Origin: Elmis aenea
Lineage: Eukaryota > Arthropoda > Insecta > Coleoptera > Elmidae
Assembly (NCBI GenBank): GCA_947652605.1
Contig: OX393581.1
Location: 29,692,788 to 29,756,787, forward strand
Direction of reading: 5' to 3'
DNA length: 64,000 nucleotides
In this document: piece after piece, positions 12,480-25,187 of the stretch
Layout: the number at the start of each line of letters is the position of its first letter
Numbering within the stretch: position 1 is the first letter of the stretch
The notes under the pieces: model-generated
Seen by the model: the letters and a program-made list of their open reading frames with translations, nothing else
What the model was told of the DNA's origin: nothing
Database searches by the model: none
Made by a program: the position numbers and the translations under genes

Positions 12480-15180
12480 TATTTTTAACAACATACCGTA
12501 AAAAAACAACAAACTTACCTGTGCTATCAAAAACAACTTTTAATGAGTTAACCATGAACGTTGCTGTTTCATTTTTAAACAGAACAAAAGGTTATTTTTT
12601 GCGTTATGGTTTCCATAACTAAAACAAAAGTTGACTGCTATGTCTACGCAATTAAAAAGCAAATACCATCAATTTTTTAGACCTATCAAGTAATCAAAAC
12701 GCAAAAAACGTCATATTTTAATTTAAAAATTTAAAAAACATTAAACGAACGAGAAATCTTAAAATTTAATTTTTTTGTTTTCATGAAGTGAACTATTCAT
12801 TTGTTAAAACATGAATATAGCTACATATAAAGCTCTATTGTATGTTGTATGTTAGTTTTTATTCTTTTAATCGAATCTTTATCTCTTTAATTAGCTGCGA
12901 TCCCCTTAATGGCTTGCCTTAACTGATACGCCCTGTACATGTCTTCTTTTATCGTCTATTAAGTAAAGCAAAAATATTATTTCTTTGCAGGTAGAATCTT
13001 TTTTTTTTCTAAATCGGTTTTATTCATGTCGCTATTTCAGCGAAAGGAAATTAATTATTCCAAAGTTAATAACCCGCGACGATTTAATATACCTAAATAT
13101 TCCGTCTTGTCAAGTCTATTAAATTTTAAGTCAACGTTAGCTTATTAATGTTTGCATGATAAAAATTACTAGGCGCATTTTGTAATGGCCTTGGTTGTTA
13201 GGTGCCGCTGGTCGTAAAATGCACATCTTGCACGTTAACATACAAGGAGAATATCTTATCTTATGGAACCATATTGTCGGTACATAAATCGTTTTAGTGC
13301 ACAGCAAACGTCCTCATTTTTAAACAGCTCTATTTACTTTAATAACTCTTTACATGAACAATAGGTTGGAAAATTGACGATTTGCGAAAGCTGGTTAAAT
13401 TTTAATGTCGTGCCAATTTAGTAGCGTCTGCTTAATAGATGTTGCGGATTGTTAACAAAGTGACGTATTAGGAAGAATGGAAGGTCAACTTTTACTCAGA
13501 CACATTGTTTCATTGAAAGAAATTATTGTGCTATTTTTGTACCATTGTTGGGCTAACATTACAGAAATCGAAACTATTTAAAATAGAATGTGTTTTTTAC
13601 CTGCAGCATAAAGAACACTAACAAATACAACATTGTGTTCTTTATTAATTATTTAATTAACACCTGTTAGAGAGCAGCACTATTAATTTTATGAATGTAT
13701 TATATTAAGTGTGTCATATTCATGGCCGGCTTTATTAAACTTAATAACACTAACTTTCGACGTGCAACAAAAAAATTAGCGTTTTTTCGCAAAATAACGG
13801 CATTCAGATCAAGACTAAGAATTTTTAAATAAAAATTTTCAAAACAAGCAAATAACTGTGAAAGTTATATATAGTATATTACTTCATTAATTTTACTGCT
13901 TTTCTAGCTGATACACTTCTTTCGCAGACAACATAATATTACCAGTAGCAATTGAAATATGAAGCGAAATGAATTAAGTAAACAGCAAAAATCGATTAGC
14001 AGCACGCATATGGAATTTTAATTGTCGCGCCCTAGCGAATTACCTTGCCAACCGTAGTTTTGTCAGTCTGCTAAATTTGGCTGTCAGTTTCTCACCCAGC
14101 AATTCCTAAGTATTATGCTGATTATTAATAGGCTTGTTCCAGTAGTGCATTTTATACTAGTTCATGTACTGATACATTGATACATTCGTAAGAAATAATT
14201 TTGATCTGTTCGAATATAATATAAGAAACCATGCAGCCAATACCCGACATAAAAAAAATCTAAAGCCCGATTGCTTCAAATATACCTATCTTCAAAAAAA
14301 TGTAAAACCACATGACTGTATTATTTACGGTAATGAAGGATATATTGCGAAACACACTGGCAGTGTTTTTTTTTGGTCGGCAAGGAAAACCAATTTTTGA
14401 TGATTTTATATTTATTTATGAATTTTGGCAGTCAAATTCAATTTTATTTTATGCACAAATTTATTCGTTCAACTTAAGGTTCTTTTATTACATAATCAAT
14501 TTCAATGTCGGAGTAAATTGGCAGAACCGTTTCGTGTTCTCGTAAACAAGCAAATAACTCTAAAATGTTATTTTCAAACATTTTTTTATTTTCATTATAC
14601 CAAATGGAAAAGAGTTTTAGTTTTTTCTCTCGTTTTCTTTGAGAATCTGTTCTGCTGTAACATCAATTTAAATTAATGGTCTTCTCGAGAAAAGCAATTT
14701 TACGTGAAATTGGTTACGGTTTATATATTATCTGCACCTGTGCGTTATCGTTTAGTCGGGGGCACATTATTTCATGTCACTGTTACAATATTGTCAAATT
14801 GTATTATCAATAGTATTGGGCGTATTTGCACTACTGTCGAGCTAAACAAATATTATGAAATGTTATCAGTATTTTGACTAGTATTATCCTATTGAAGTTT
14901 ACCTTGGTACTTGACTTAATCTGTTTGAAGAGGGTATTATAACCAATTCAACAAAATAGTCTAGTCGGTAATCAGATTTGTAAGCAATAAATAAATGATT
15001 ATCGAATATCAATATTGTGCTAGGGACTATTTTATGGGATATTTAAATATAATTGAACCAATTTGTCTAAGCCGCGGTAACTGTTGTTTTTATAAATTTA
15101 GATATTTGTTGTTTCTTTCTGAATGTGCCCTTGGGCATGATGAATAAAAGTTTTTCCCAACAATTTCGTGAACATCTTTT
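12480..15180. other. AT-rich sequence without recognised gene
   Basis: Nothing coding recognised. The stretch 14312-14676 holds overlapping open frames with phenylalanine-rich translations typical of AT-rich noise. Confidence 0.5.
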
Positions 15181-15189
15181 TACCGTTTA

Positions 15190-15505
15190 GCGCCCCTGCA
15201 CACGAGCGTCAAGTTGACGCGCGATACATTTCGTGACGCGCGGGTGTTATCGCTGGACTCTGCACACGGCGGCGTCAATTTCTCGCTCGCCGCGGCTCAT
15301 AGTTCAGTTTGACATGCACCAGGCTATCCTTTGACGCGCGATGTGGCAGATCTCGCGCGTCTATAAATTATCGCGCGTCAGTTCGTACCATCGCGCGTCT
15401 ATTTACCGCTCGTGTGCAGTCGCCAATATAGTTTAATGTAAAGCCAAGACGCGCGAACATTTATCGCGGGATATCGCGCAACTTGACGCTCGTGTGCAGG
15501 GGCGC
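15190..15505. mobile_element. GC-rich TIR element with TTA target duplication
   Basis: GCGCCCCTGCACACGAGCGT at the left and ACGCTCGTGTGCAGGGGCGC at the right are exact inverse copies, flanked by TTA (15187-15189 and 15506-15508). The inside is packed with GCGCG and TCGCGCGTC repeats, sharply unlike the AT-rich surroundings. Non-coding, probably Harbinger-related. Confidence 0.88.
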
Positions 15506-15764
15506 TTAGCAATTCAATATTTTTGAAGTAAAGCGATTTTAGATCTAAATGCCGTAGGTGTTATTACAGAAAATTGTATCTAGTCCGTTACTTTGCGGCG
15601 TAAAGGTTACGCTAACTAAGCGGAATCGAAATACTTATTAATTAAAGTAAGCGATTTTTGTTTCGAAACGAGCCTAATAGGTATGACAGAAAGTATTCTC
15701 TTAACTTATTCAACTTACAAAGAATTTGCAGATAAAAAAGGCGTTCTTAAGCTATACATTAGTT

Positions 15765-16021
15765 CAGTGGTTTCCAACCTGTGGGGCGTGGCCTCCTAGG
15801 GGGGCGCGAGTATTGCAAGGAGAGAGCGCAGCTATTACCAAAATATTATTTTAAATACAAACACACAAAAAGAACTTTAATTACACAGAATAAGGTATAT
15901 TGTTTTGTAGCCCATTAAATAATTTTTATATCAGGACAGTATTTATGAAAAGTGAGGAGGGCGCAAAAATTTTTTATGAAAAAGGGGGGCGGAGGTACAA
16001 AAAGGTTGATGAAAACCACTG
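15765..16021. mobile_element. hAT MITE (CAGTGGTTTCCAACC family)
   Basis: Begins CAGTGGTTTCCAACCTG and ends AGGTTGATGAAAACCACTG. Both ends are flanked by the 8-bp duplication CATTAGTT (15757-15764 and 16022-16029). 257 bp, with G-runs inside; no coding capacity. Confidence 0.9.
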
Positions 16022-16239
16022 CATTAGTTGATGAATTAAATAGCGCTATCATATTTGATCATTAATGCAAGTGGCGCGCGGTAACGAAAGATTATGATTC
16101 TTGTTTTCAAAGTCCTTATTACTTTTTTTTTTTTATGGGTTTTCTATGTACTTAATCTGTTTTTTTAAAAAGAAAAACAATAAACATATGATCTGATTAT
16201 GGAAACTGACTCGAAGAGGTGTGTTCCAGTGAACACCCT

Positions 16240-16808
16240 CTATAAAAAACTAAAAGAAAATTTAGAGTTTATAACACTATGCACCAGGTCTTGCGGAGTT
16301 TTGCGTTTTAGTCTTCTGTAATGTTGACTGTTATCTAGTAAGTTTAATGCTAACGCATTTGGATGTACCTCAAGGCGTTGAACGTACCTTGTACTGCACT
16401 GCACAATCACGTCACTTATCGTTTGCACTTTTAGGTCTTTGTAGATGTTCTTGTTAGTTACAAACCAGGGCGCATCTACCATGGCTCGTAGCACTTTTGC
16501 CTGAAACCTCTCGATAATGGCTATGTTGGAGTTAGATGCGGTTCCCCAGAGCTGGAGCCCGTAGGTCCATACCGGTTTAAATATGACGTTTGTAAGCCAG
16601 CAGTTTATTGCGAAGGGATAGTTTCGATTGCCTCCCAAGAAGCCAGTAGTACTTACGGAATTTAGCATCAAGCTGTTTTCGCTTCTTCCAAATGTGCGTT
16701 CTCCATATCAGACCTTTATCCAGATGCATACCTAGGTATTTCACATCATTTACAGTGGGTACGATTTGATTGTTTAAACGTCGTTTTGAAAAAGACCAAG
16801 ATACAATG
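16240..16808 (-). pseudogene. jockey-type LINE reverse transcriptase, C-terminal fragment
   Basis: The - strand reads from SFSKRRLNN near 16800 through VKYLGMHLDKGLIWRTHIWK, frameshifts near 16670, then continues as a 143-residue open frame with FKPVWTYGLQLWGTAS, IERFQAKVLRAMVDAPWFVTN and a basic C-terminus. This is the thumb and C-terminal part of jockey/Jockey-like pol, the stretch after the RT core. The same family is found at 46825-47220. It is truncated on the 5' side near the 16817 hAT insertion. Confidence 0.88.
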
Positions 16809-16816
16809 GTCGAAAC

Positions 16817-18226
16817 CAGAGATGGAATAACGTTTTAAATCGTTACGTTATTGTATAACGTTATTTATTATTTGTTTTCGTTACATAACGTTATAAATAA
16901 CGTTAAAAAAATGAATTGTTATGTTATATAACGTTACATAAATTATGATATACAGGGTGTTTCTTAAATAATGCGAAAAAATTCGGAAGGTGATGCCTTA
17001 TTGAAAACAAAGTGGGGTCTTTTATATAACAATTTTTTCTTAGACGTCTCCTTTCGGAGTTACACCCCTCTAAAGGGAAGCGATAAAATTAGGTTTTTAT
17101 TTTATTTCTCAAATTTAGATAAATGTAGGAGAATGATATTTGGTAGATGTTTTATACTTATTAAAAGGTTTCCCATAGTATTATTTTCAATCATCTTCCA
17201 CCTTTATAGGGGGCTGATAAGTGCGACCCCTGTTGGTTTTTTAATCAGAACTTTTTGGTGAGTTGAAATTTAGCAAAATGTTTTTTTTGTTAGTTTTTTT
17301 ATTCTTTAGTTTTTCTCGTAAATCTTACAGTTTTGAGTAAAAAATTAAGAGTGAATATGATGTTTATATTCATATTGGGTAGAATTGACGGGCGTTTTAG
17401 CGTTGTCGCCGCGTAAACGTCAAAATGAATTACACCCGTCACTTCTATCCGATATCGTTTTATATTGGAATATTTGATGGTTCATGTTCATTCATATAAT
17501 TTTTTACTCAAAAACTGTAGGTTTAACGAGAACACTTAAAGAATAAAAACAACTTCTAAATAAATCAAGTTTTTAAAGAAAATTTAAAATTGCTAGATTT
17601 CAACCACCAAAAAGTCCTGATAAAAAAAACAACAGGGGTCGCACTTTTCAGCCCCCTGTGAAGGTGGGAGATGATTAAAATATTGCTATGGGAAACCTTT
17701 TTATAAGTATAAATCTCCCACATTTATCCAAATTTGGGAAATAAAATAAAAACCCAATTTTACCGATCCCCTTTAGGGAGGTGTAACTCCGAAAGGAGAC
17801 CCTAAAGAAAAAAATATATAAAAGACCCCTCTTAATTTTCGATTAAGTATCACCTCCCGAATTTTTTCGCATTATTTAAGAAACATGCTATATAAAAATA
17901 ATTTTTATTTGTAACTCTGAAATTATTTTTGGGATCTGTAAATGTAAATTTAAAAAATATTACCTAAAAAATTACGTTGAGGTTGAGATATTTTATTTTC
18001 ATTTTAATTTCTAAACTACAAGCAAAATATTATATCTTCTGAAAATAAAAAGATTGCCATATAAAAATTTAATTTATAGAGAATAACGATACAAAATAAC
18101 TTTTAACGAAACGTTATCGGTTATTATAACGTTATTAAAATATCGTTACGTTATTGTATAAGAAATTATAGTTGAATCGTTATTATAACGTTATCGGTTA
18201 TCGTTACGTTACGTTTTCCATCCCTG
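16817..18226. mobile_element. Composite hAT element, copy 1 (carries a nested TA element)
   Basis: Begins CAGAGATGGAATAACG and ends AACGTTTTCCATCCCTG, flanked by the 8-bp duplication GTCGAAAC (16809-16816, 18227-18234). The subterminal parts are rich in ATAACGTTA and its reverse. A 938-bp TA-flanked foldback sits in the middle. It interrupts the structured repeat and LINE remnant. Confidence 0.93.
16953..17890. mobile_element. TA-flanked foldback nested in hAT copy 1
   Basis: Left end TA|CAGGGTGTTTCTTAAATAAT, right end ATTATTTAAGAAACATGCTA|TA. Long arms share CTCCTTTCGGAGTTACACCC and CCCATAG blocks. The centre (near 17395-17450) holds GGGCGTTTTAGCGTTGTCGC. The open frame at 16971-17261 is only a reading of the arm. 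Confidence 0.88.
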
Positions 18227-18319
18227 GTCGAAACGTCAACTACTTCTAAATATAGAAGACGCGGTTCCAAACCCGGGAACGAAGATTATATTATGGATAA
18301 CGGCCGCGAAAGCCTTAAG

Positions 18320-21300
18320 AATAATTTAAGGTTCTTCACAATTTTAAAACGACTGGTTTTGTAAACTCATTAATTATTCAATATTATCGATTCCCGCACA
18401 TCTAAACTGTGAAGCGAAGTGACGATATCGGTGTCAGCTGTTTTTTTTTTGTAAGATTCTTCTAATACTCTTTACTGCAATAAATTCTTCGTCTCTTAAG
18501 CTTTAAATCGAACAGTAAGCGATTTTTGATTGACATTTAGGTAGAATTTGCCATTAATCAAATTTTCAAGCATCGCACAAGCGTTAACGTTCAGCGTAAA
18601 TTCTGCGATTTTCAAATCAGTTTTTGATTTATGTTCGTGTTTTGTTTGTTTTGTTATATGAATCAATCGTGTTATTTTACGTTCAGCGTTTAGCATGTAG
18701 TATTCTGCAGACGCCATGATTTACATTTAGTGCATTTTTGCCAAGTCGGCAGAATATTTTCAGGTGTGGACGTTATGTGTTTTATGATAAATTATTGAAG
18801 TTTGTTTGCATTGCACAATTCAGAAAGTTTTTTAGTGCGCAGATTTAATTAAACATTGTATTTCTTCGCTGTAATTTAATTTAATTATGTAATTTTCTAG
18901 TATGTTTAATCCGAATAATTATAAAACTTCACGCCATTTTAATTAAAACTTCAATTAATATAGGCAGTGTTGTTTATAGGCACTTGAAATTTCTTTTTTA
19001 AATATAAACGGCGCTTTAAAAGCACAAGCTATTTAGAATGTTTATCTTGTTACCACTCTAGTTTAAAGTCACTAAAAAAAATAATGAACGACATTTTTGA
19101 TCGACCAATAGCTGTATTGTATAGTTATTACTATCTATACCAGGCCCGTGCAACTTTTTCAGTCAAAAGGCCAATTGCAAGTTTTGTGAAAACTTGACGG
19201 ATCTCACTTCTCTCCAGGGAGGGGATATGGAGATTCTCCTAAGTGTGGTGGGTCCGGAGAAATTTTGAATAATTAAGTGCAGATGCATTTATTTATTTTG
19301 CTTTTATTTATTATTAAATATTTAATTATTGGGTCGCGGGCCGCATAAAGGCTAAAGAGGCCGCATGCGGGCCGCAGGTTACACAGGCGTGTTCTATACA
19401 TTCTGATCCTGTTAAAGAAAGTCGGACTTGGCAGAACGCGACAAGCAGTTTCATTTTATTAACAATTCGACCATGCATGTTGGTATTCACGTCAAAAATG
19501 AAAATTCGTACTGTAATACTGTAATTAGTTTCAAAGTTAATCAATATGTGGCAATTAATGCATTTCTAGTGGCCCTTGTTAGTTTTCTTGGTTTTTAAGC
19601 GACATAGGCTCGACCCTAGTCGAGGGTGGTAAAATAGTACGAACAAAAAAGACTTGCTTCATAAGCAGAATAAAATATATGGTAATTTTTTTTTTTTTTA
19701 AATGGTGGAATATGGTAAAATCTGACGTCGTCTAGGATCTTGCCCTCCATGGTTACTGATCAGCTCAGTAACAAAAAGACTAACTTCTTTTACCGTTGCC
19801 TAATTTTTTATATTTTATTTTCATTATGCGGAAATAATGTGTAGAATTTTAAGTTTCTTATTAACAGTTTAATAGAAAATGACATAAAGTGCAGATCTTC
19901 TTACGTTAGAAGAATAAATACAGTTTTTAAATTAGTTTGAAAAAGATATTGCATAAAATCTTGTTAAATGTGGCATTTTTTATCATATTTATTAATTTAG
20001 GAAATAAATTTTAACAATGGAAAGTATCCAGTTCAACAAACTCGTAATAATTTTATTGCATCAATCGTAAATTGAGTTTTTATTATTGCTTAAACTGATT
20101 TGCGATTAAAAATTGTCACGGTGTTCTTTAGTAATTATTATTATAGTCGTAAATAATAATATTTACTACGATATCATAACCTCGTTATTAACCGTAGTAT
20201 AAAGTTTAATTCGTTTTGAGTGTGTAATTGCATTATTATAGCGAGTCATGACGCAAATTAATTTTATTCGTACATTTCCCTGTAATAAAATGTAAATTAG
20301 TTTATGTTGAACATGTGATTGTGCATAGTTCATTGTTGTGAATGGTTTTTTGGTTTATTGTTGTGAATGGCATAAAAAGATCTTAATTCGTTCTAAATTT
20401 CATTGTCCTTTAGACTTTTATAACATGGAATGTTTACAATTATGCTTCTATTTAAAGTATGTTTCTTCACAAGTGTTAATTTTGTACTAACTAAAGAAAT
20501 CTAATACGACCACCTGCATTTTATAGCTGATGCAGTTGCCCATGCATAGGTGAACGCTTGATTTTGGCCATTACTAATCGTTATCCACTATTACTGTAAA
20601 ATATGGCCGGATTTTTTTGAATTCCCCGGAGCGTTGTAACATGTACATATTTGGCCACGTCTAGTTGCTATCTTATAATTAAAATCTTTTTTATTCTTGC
20701 TTCGCCAAACTTTTTGTTACATCCAAATGGTTGGTCACACAGATTTTGCAGGAAATTAGGATTGGCAATAAGTTTTTATTTTCAGTGTGTATCGAACGAT
20801 AAAAATGTTAAAAATATTAATGACAACCACAAAAAAAGTAAATTATTAACACGGTGATCGTCAAATACAAGTAAATTAGTACAGGTACAACACCGTTTCT
20901 CCGGCACTCTTAGTTCCAAACCCTTACCGAATTAACCATTTTGCCGGAACAACTGTAGGGCAAGAATTAGGGTTAAATTTAAGCAAAATAAGTTAAAAAT
21001 CTTACAATAATGCGGTATCATCGCAATAATAAGCGCTTCCTAAGCCTAATACGAGTACATTTATATTCCTAGCAAATACATGCAACTGATGGGTTTTTCG
21101 CTTCTGAAATAAGGAAACAAAGTCAGGCGTGGTTATTTGTTTTATCAGTTGGTGGTATAGCGATCTTAAATTGGCGTCGGAGTTTCATTAACCCAAATAA
21201 GCCTAGGCACTAAGCAGTCAACGTGGTAAGATTAAGATGGTTTTGGTTAAAGATTTTTTATGGTTGTACGCAATTTGATTGTTTTTAATTTGCATCTGCA

Positions 21301-21560
21301 TTACGCTGATGTCATAAGACACGTAAGGATCTAATAAAACAGTTGAAGTCAATTTTTACTCATTTTCATGGCAGCCTTGATTTTTGCTGGCAATTTTCTG
21401 TAAGTAAATAGTTCGACTATTTTTATAAATTCATTTATCAAAGTACAAATTATTGAAAATAGAAAAGCATAAAACCTATTATACGCTTATTTTGATTACT
21501 TTTAAACAATCATGACCGTTTCATAGATTTTTTAAACATCACGGTTTTTTAAAAAATGGC
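18320..21560. other. AT-rich sequence, only a degraded hAT recognised
   Basis: Contains the degraded GC-rich repeat at 19141-19380. No coding region could be supported. Confidence 0.5.
19141..19380. repeat. Degraded relative of the 37003 hAT family
   Basis: CAGGCCCGTGCAACTTTTTC at the left and a GC-rich GGGCCGCATAAAGGC...GCCGCATGCGGGCCGC block at the right recall the 37003-37266 MITE. No target duplication can be read. Confidence 0.45.
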
Positions 21561-21566
21561 ACTATA

Positions 21567-22170
21567 CAGGGTGTGTATAAATTGGTGGAAGCGCTACACG
21601 TGGCGATGTTCTTCGTAAAATTCCAAGTGAAAAATATTAATACAAAAATGTTGTACCATGCTACCTATGGCATCAGGAAGCATTTAAAAAAACAAAAATT
21701 TGGCAACCTTGCATCCATTGATTTGCGTTTGGACGTTTTTTTATTAGCAATAATTTTTACTTGGATATTTACAAGGTTTATTCGAACTGAAAGCCTTCAG
21801 TTCGTAAACATACCTGCATTCTTTTAGGTATCTTCTAATACAAACAAGAAATAATTACGAGAAAAACAGAGATGACAGCTAATGGCAATGTTGCCATATG
21901 TATTATTTTCATTCAAATCAGTGATTAACATATTTTCAACACCAATTTTTTAAAGGAAAACACAATATCTAATATTTGAAATTTATTTTTATTCCAAATC
22001 GCAGCTTTTTGATTAACAAATATTAAATAATAGCGCTTTTTTAAAGGACTGAATTTCAAAACTTTGAGGACCTCTTGCAGACACAGCAAGCATGGTACAA
22101 CATTTTTGACTTGGAATTTTACGAAGCACATCGCCACGTGTAGCGCTTCCGCCAATTTATACACACCCTG
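21567..22170. mobile_element. TA-flanked MITE (GTGTGTATAAATTGG family), copy 1
   Basis: CAGGGTGTGTATAAATTGGT at the left, GCCAATTTATACACACCCTG at the right, TA on both sides (21565-21566, 22171-22172). Arms contain CACGTGGCGATG and its reverse. Relatives at 57191-57824 and 57851-58466. Confidence 0.92.
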
Positions 22171-22521
22171 TATAGGATGTTCCACTATATTTTCTTCTAA
22201 GTAGGCAAAAGTGTGTAGAATTTCAAGCTGAATTCAAATCTATTTAGATAACTCGAATAGTTCCAGAAATAAACAGGAAAATTCGATGTTTTGTTTTCTT
22301 GAAGGTATCTTTTTTAGGATAATTTAACGAATGGGTATTTTAATATCATGGAATGTGAGGAATGGAACGACATCATTTGTTTTTTGGTATCCTTTAGTAT
22401 TTTCTAGGCCAGCTAAATCCAAGCGAAATTGTTTATGGGGCTAAAAAAATTTATAATACTGATCTAATGTTGATTGCACATGCACACAACAATATACTTA
22501 TTTTACACATGTACTTATAAC

Positions 22522-23095
22522 CAGGGGTTTGGAGCAGTCCAATTTTTTAGTTGCTCCGCTCCGGCATCAAGATGCCTGCTCCAGCTCCGCTCTGCGCTCC
22601 AAATATTAATAAAATAAGATTTTTATTTAAAAATTTGTTTTTAAAAACAAAGCTAAAATTTTATGAGATATGTGGAAATGGACCAAAAATTACAATATTT
22701 GATATAGCAAAAACAAACTGAACCTAACTAACCTCATAAACGTATTAAGTTGTCAATTACTTCCAACGATCGCTGCTACATCTGTTACACGAATAGCGAA
22801 CACAAACAGACCGTAGCGTCACCCAGCGTCAAATACAAAATAACGAAAATTAATATTCAGAAAAGTTACATTATAATAATTTTACTTCAAAAAAATCAAA
22901 TTTAGTTTATTTATAATTTTATTAAATACTATACCCATGAGAATAATTCATAAAAAAAATATTGTAGTTTATAATAGTAAAGTGGAGCAGTGGAGCAATC
23001 AAAATTCTTTGCTCCGGGCTCCGCTCCCGCTCCGGGAAAAAATCCATTGCTCCACTGCTCCGCGCTCCAGCTCCGCGCTCCGCTCCAAACCCCTG
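22522..23095. mobile_element. hAT MITE with dense GCTCCG repeats, copy 1
   Basis: Begins CAGGGGTTTGGAGC and ends GCTCCAAACCCCTG, flanked by the 8-bp duplication CTTATAAC (22514-22521, 23096-23103). Both ends are tiled with GGAGC/GCTCC units, with an AT-rich middle. Non-coding; the open frames over 22922-23137 are readings of the repeat. Confidence 0.93.
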
Positions 23096-23103
23096 CTTAT
23101 AAC

Positions 23104-25179
23104 TGTTTATACAACTCATTAGATATAGTAACTGCAAATTTTAAATTTTCGAAAATTTAAAAGGGATGCAGATAAAAATCAATGGAGTCACATGCGACTC
23201 GCGAGCCGCGGGTTGGGCCGAGCTGTTCTAGGCGATAGTAAACTTTTTTGAAATTTTTGGTGACTAAACTATCGTGTGATATTTTGTGATTGTTGTATTT
23301 ATAATTATATGTTCTGTTTTGCTAGTGTGAAAATTCACAATGGCGTCCATAAGAAATAAAAAAGATGACTATCGCGTACAAAACGTTTGACAGTACATAT
23401 GAGGCGTTTATTTAGAGATATTAAATGTTTTGCAATTGAATGCATAAAATTATTATTTATGCTAACTATAGAGACGTTTCACTTATATTTGTTATCTCGG
23501 TTGCTTATATTTTTGCGCAGACGTTAACGAATCGCCATTACTGTACGTAAAGTACCTTAAGCCACTTTCAAAATTAGGAGTAATAGTTTATAAAAACTAC
23601 GGACTTGAGTTGATTCTGTCCGATGTGTTTTACTGAAGTGCTGTTTGATAAGATTAAAGAAAATTGATGAGTAAAGTATATAATATAAGTAATTTATATA
23701 ATGTTTTTTATTATAAGTTTGTTCAAGTATTTTCAAAATAAATGTCTTTGCGCTTCTGTTTAGCAATAAAATTTCCATTGATGGAAATAGTACCTAATGA
23801 TTTTGAAAGAAATTGCAAACAAAATATTTAAAGATAAAAATACCATACATTGTTCATAAACATCTTTAACTCATGTTTCGCAAAGTGACTTATGAATAAG
23901 CGGCGCATATGTATATCCACAAACAAATGCCACTGTTAGCATTCATTACACAAAATAATCTAGTTTCGTTAAGTGTCCGCAAAACAAAAGGCAAAAAACG
24001 ATATTTCTGCTTTTTTTTCTGTTTAATTTTGGAACAATTGATGTTATCTGCAAACACTTATAAAATTATTTATTGTTTTGTGTGGATTTACCAGTACTTA
24101 GGCAACTTACATGCAATTGCGTTAACTTTTAAAATATTGGCACAAAAAAAAAAATTTTTTTTGAATGAAAATTCAATTAAATCGTTAATTAATTAAGATA
24201 AGGAATCCCAGTATTATGCACTAAATTTAAATGAAAAAATTCGCAGATATAATTTTACTTTCGTCACTTTCACGGAGTTTTAGTCGCGCCTCTGCTGAAT
24301 ATTATTCATGACCTTTTTCGACGTGCGACACACTAATCTGAATTCCACGTTTTGTGTACCATTTAAATTAGCAAAGAGGTGCGAAAAAAATATTTACGAA
24401 ACCTCCGCAGATCGTCTCATCTTAAAATAAAATAATTTCCTTCTGTTCAAATACGAACAGTGAAAATTAACGAACCTCGTTTGTTTTCTTTTTGTCCAGT
24501 TGTCTGTGCAATTGCTGTAATGACTTCAAGTTCGCACAAAATTGAGGTTTTACGTACCAGACGTAACCAGACTAATTCGTTTGAAGGTTACAAGAACACG
24601 ATGAAATGTTGCAAGGAGCAGGTGCAAGATCCGCGACAATTTTGTAAACCTGTTCGCCTGTTTCACTTCAATGACTTTCCGGTTCTTTCTTTTATTGTTT
24701 CTCCAAATACAGCGTACGGCTTTTATGATTTTAATATATACACAACGTTATTATATCACTAACGTTCGCATTCCTAAAATTTTATGAATGAAATTACCCG
24801 TTTATGGTACATAACGGTACGGGGAAGGGCTTTGATAGCTGAAATACGAACAGTACTTAAAAACGTCTAGATTTCGAAGTTGGACCTCATTGGGATTTGT
24901 TATTTATTAATATTTCTATTGTTGTTTGTTATGCTAGACGCTACTGAAGGTGAAACTCATTAAAATGCGTTATGTAACAGATAGGTCTACTTTTTGTTCT
25001 GTTTATACTAGAATGCTCTCTCAAGGTGATCTAGTGTGGTGATATTTTGCAAAAGTTCTGTTGTTTATATAACGTGACCAGCGATCTTCGGTTTTGATAG
25101 TGTGCAACTAATTCAGTTTTTCGCGTGTTTAAAGCAATTTGCCAAAAATTTTAATATGAAAAGTACTGTTTTTTCACTA
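23104..25179. other. Sequence without recognised gene
   Basis: The 100-codon open frame at 24460-24762 (MKINEPRLFSF...) lies in slightly more GC-balanced sequence than its surroundings but has no recognisable domain; I do not call it a gene. Confidence 0.4.
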
Positions 25180-25187
25180 CTTTTAAC

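Noticed and set aside
14312..14676. Two overlapping Phe-rich frames
   Set aside because: AT-rich low-complexity translation without domain, splice sites or homologous copy.
16971..17261. 96-codon frame, with a similar 123-codon frame at 45698-46069
   Set aside because: Both are the arm of the same TA foldback read in one frame. The similarity reflects shared repeat DNA. The partner arm would give a different protein.
18255..18285. tRNA/SINE B-box-like GGTTCCAAACCC
   Set aside because: No matching A box at the right distance and no cloverleaf; it belongs to the structured repeat.
22922..23137. Open frames with Arg/Ser-rich translations on both strands
   Set aside because: They come from the GCTCC repeats of the hAT MITE.
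24460..24762. 100-codon frame MKINEPRLFSF...
   Set aside because: No recognisable domain, no splice context and no partner exon; could be chance in 64 kb.
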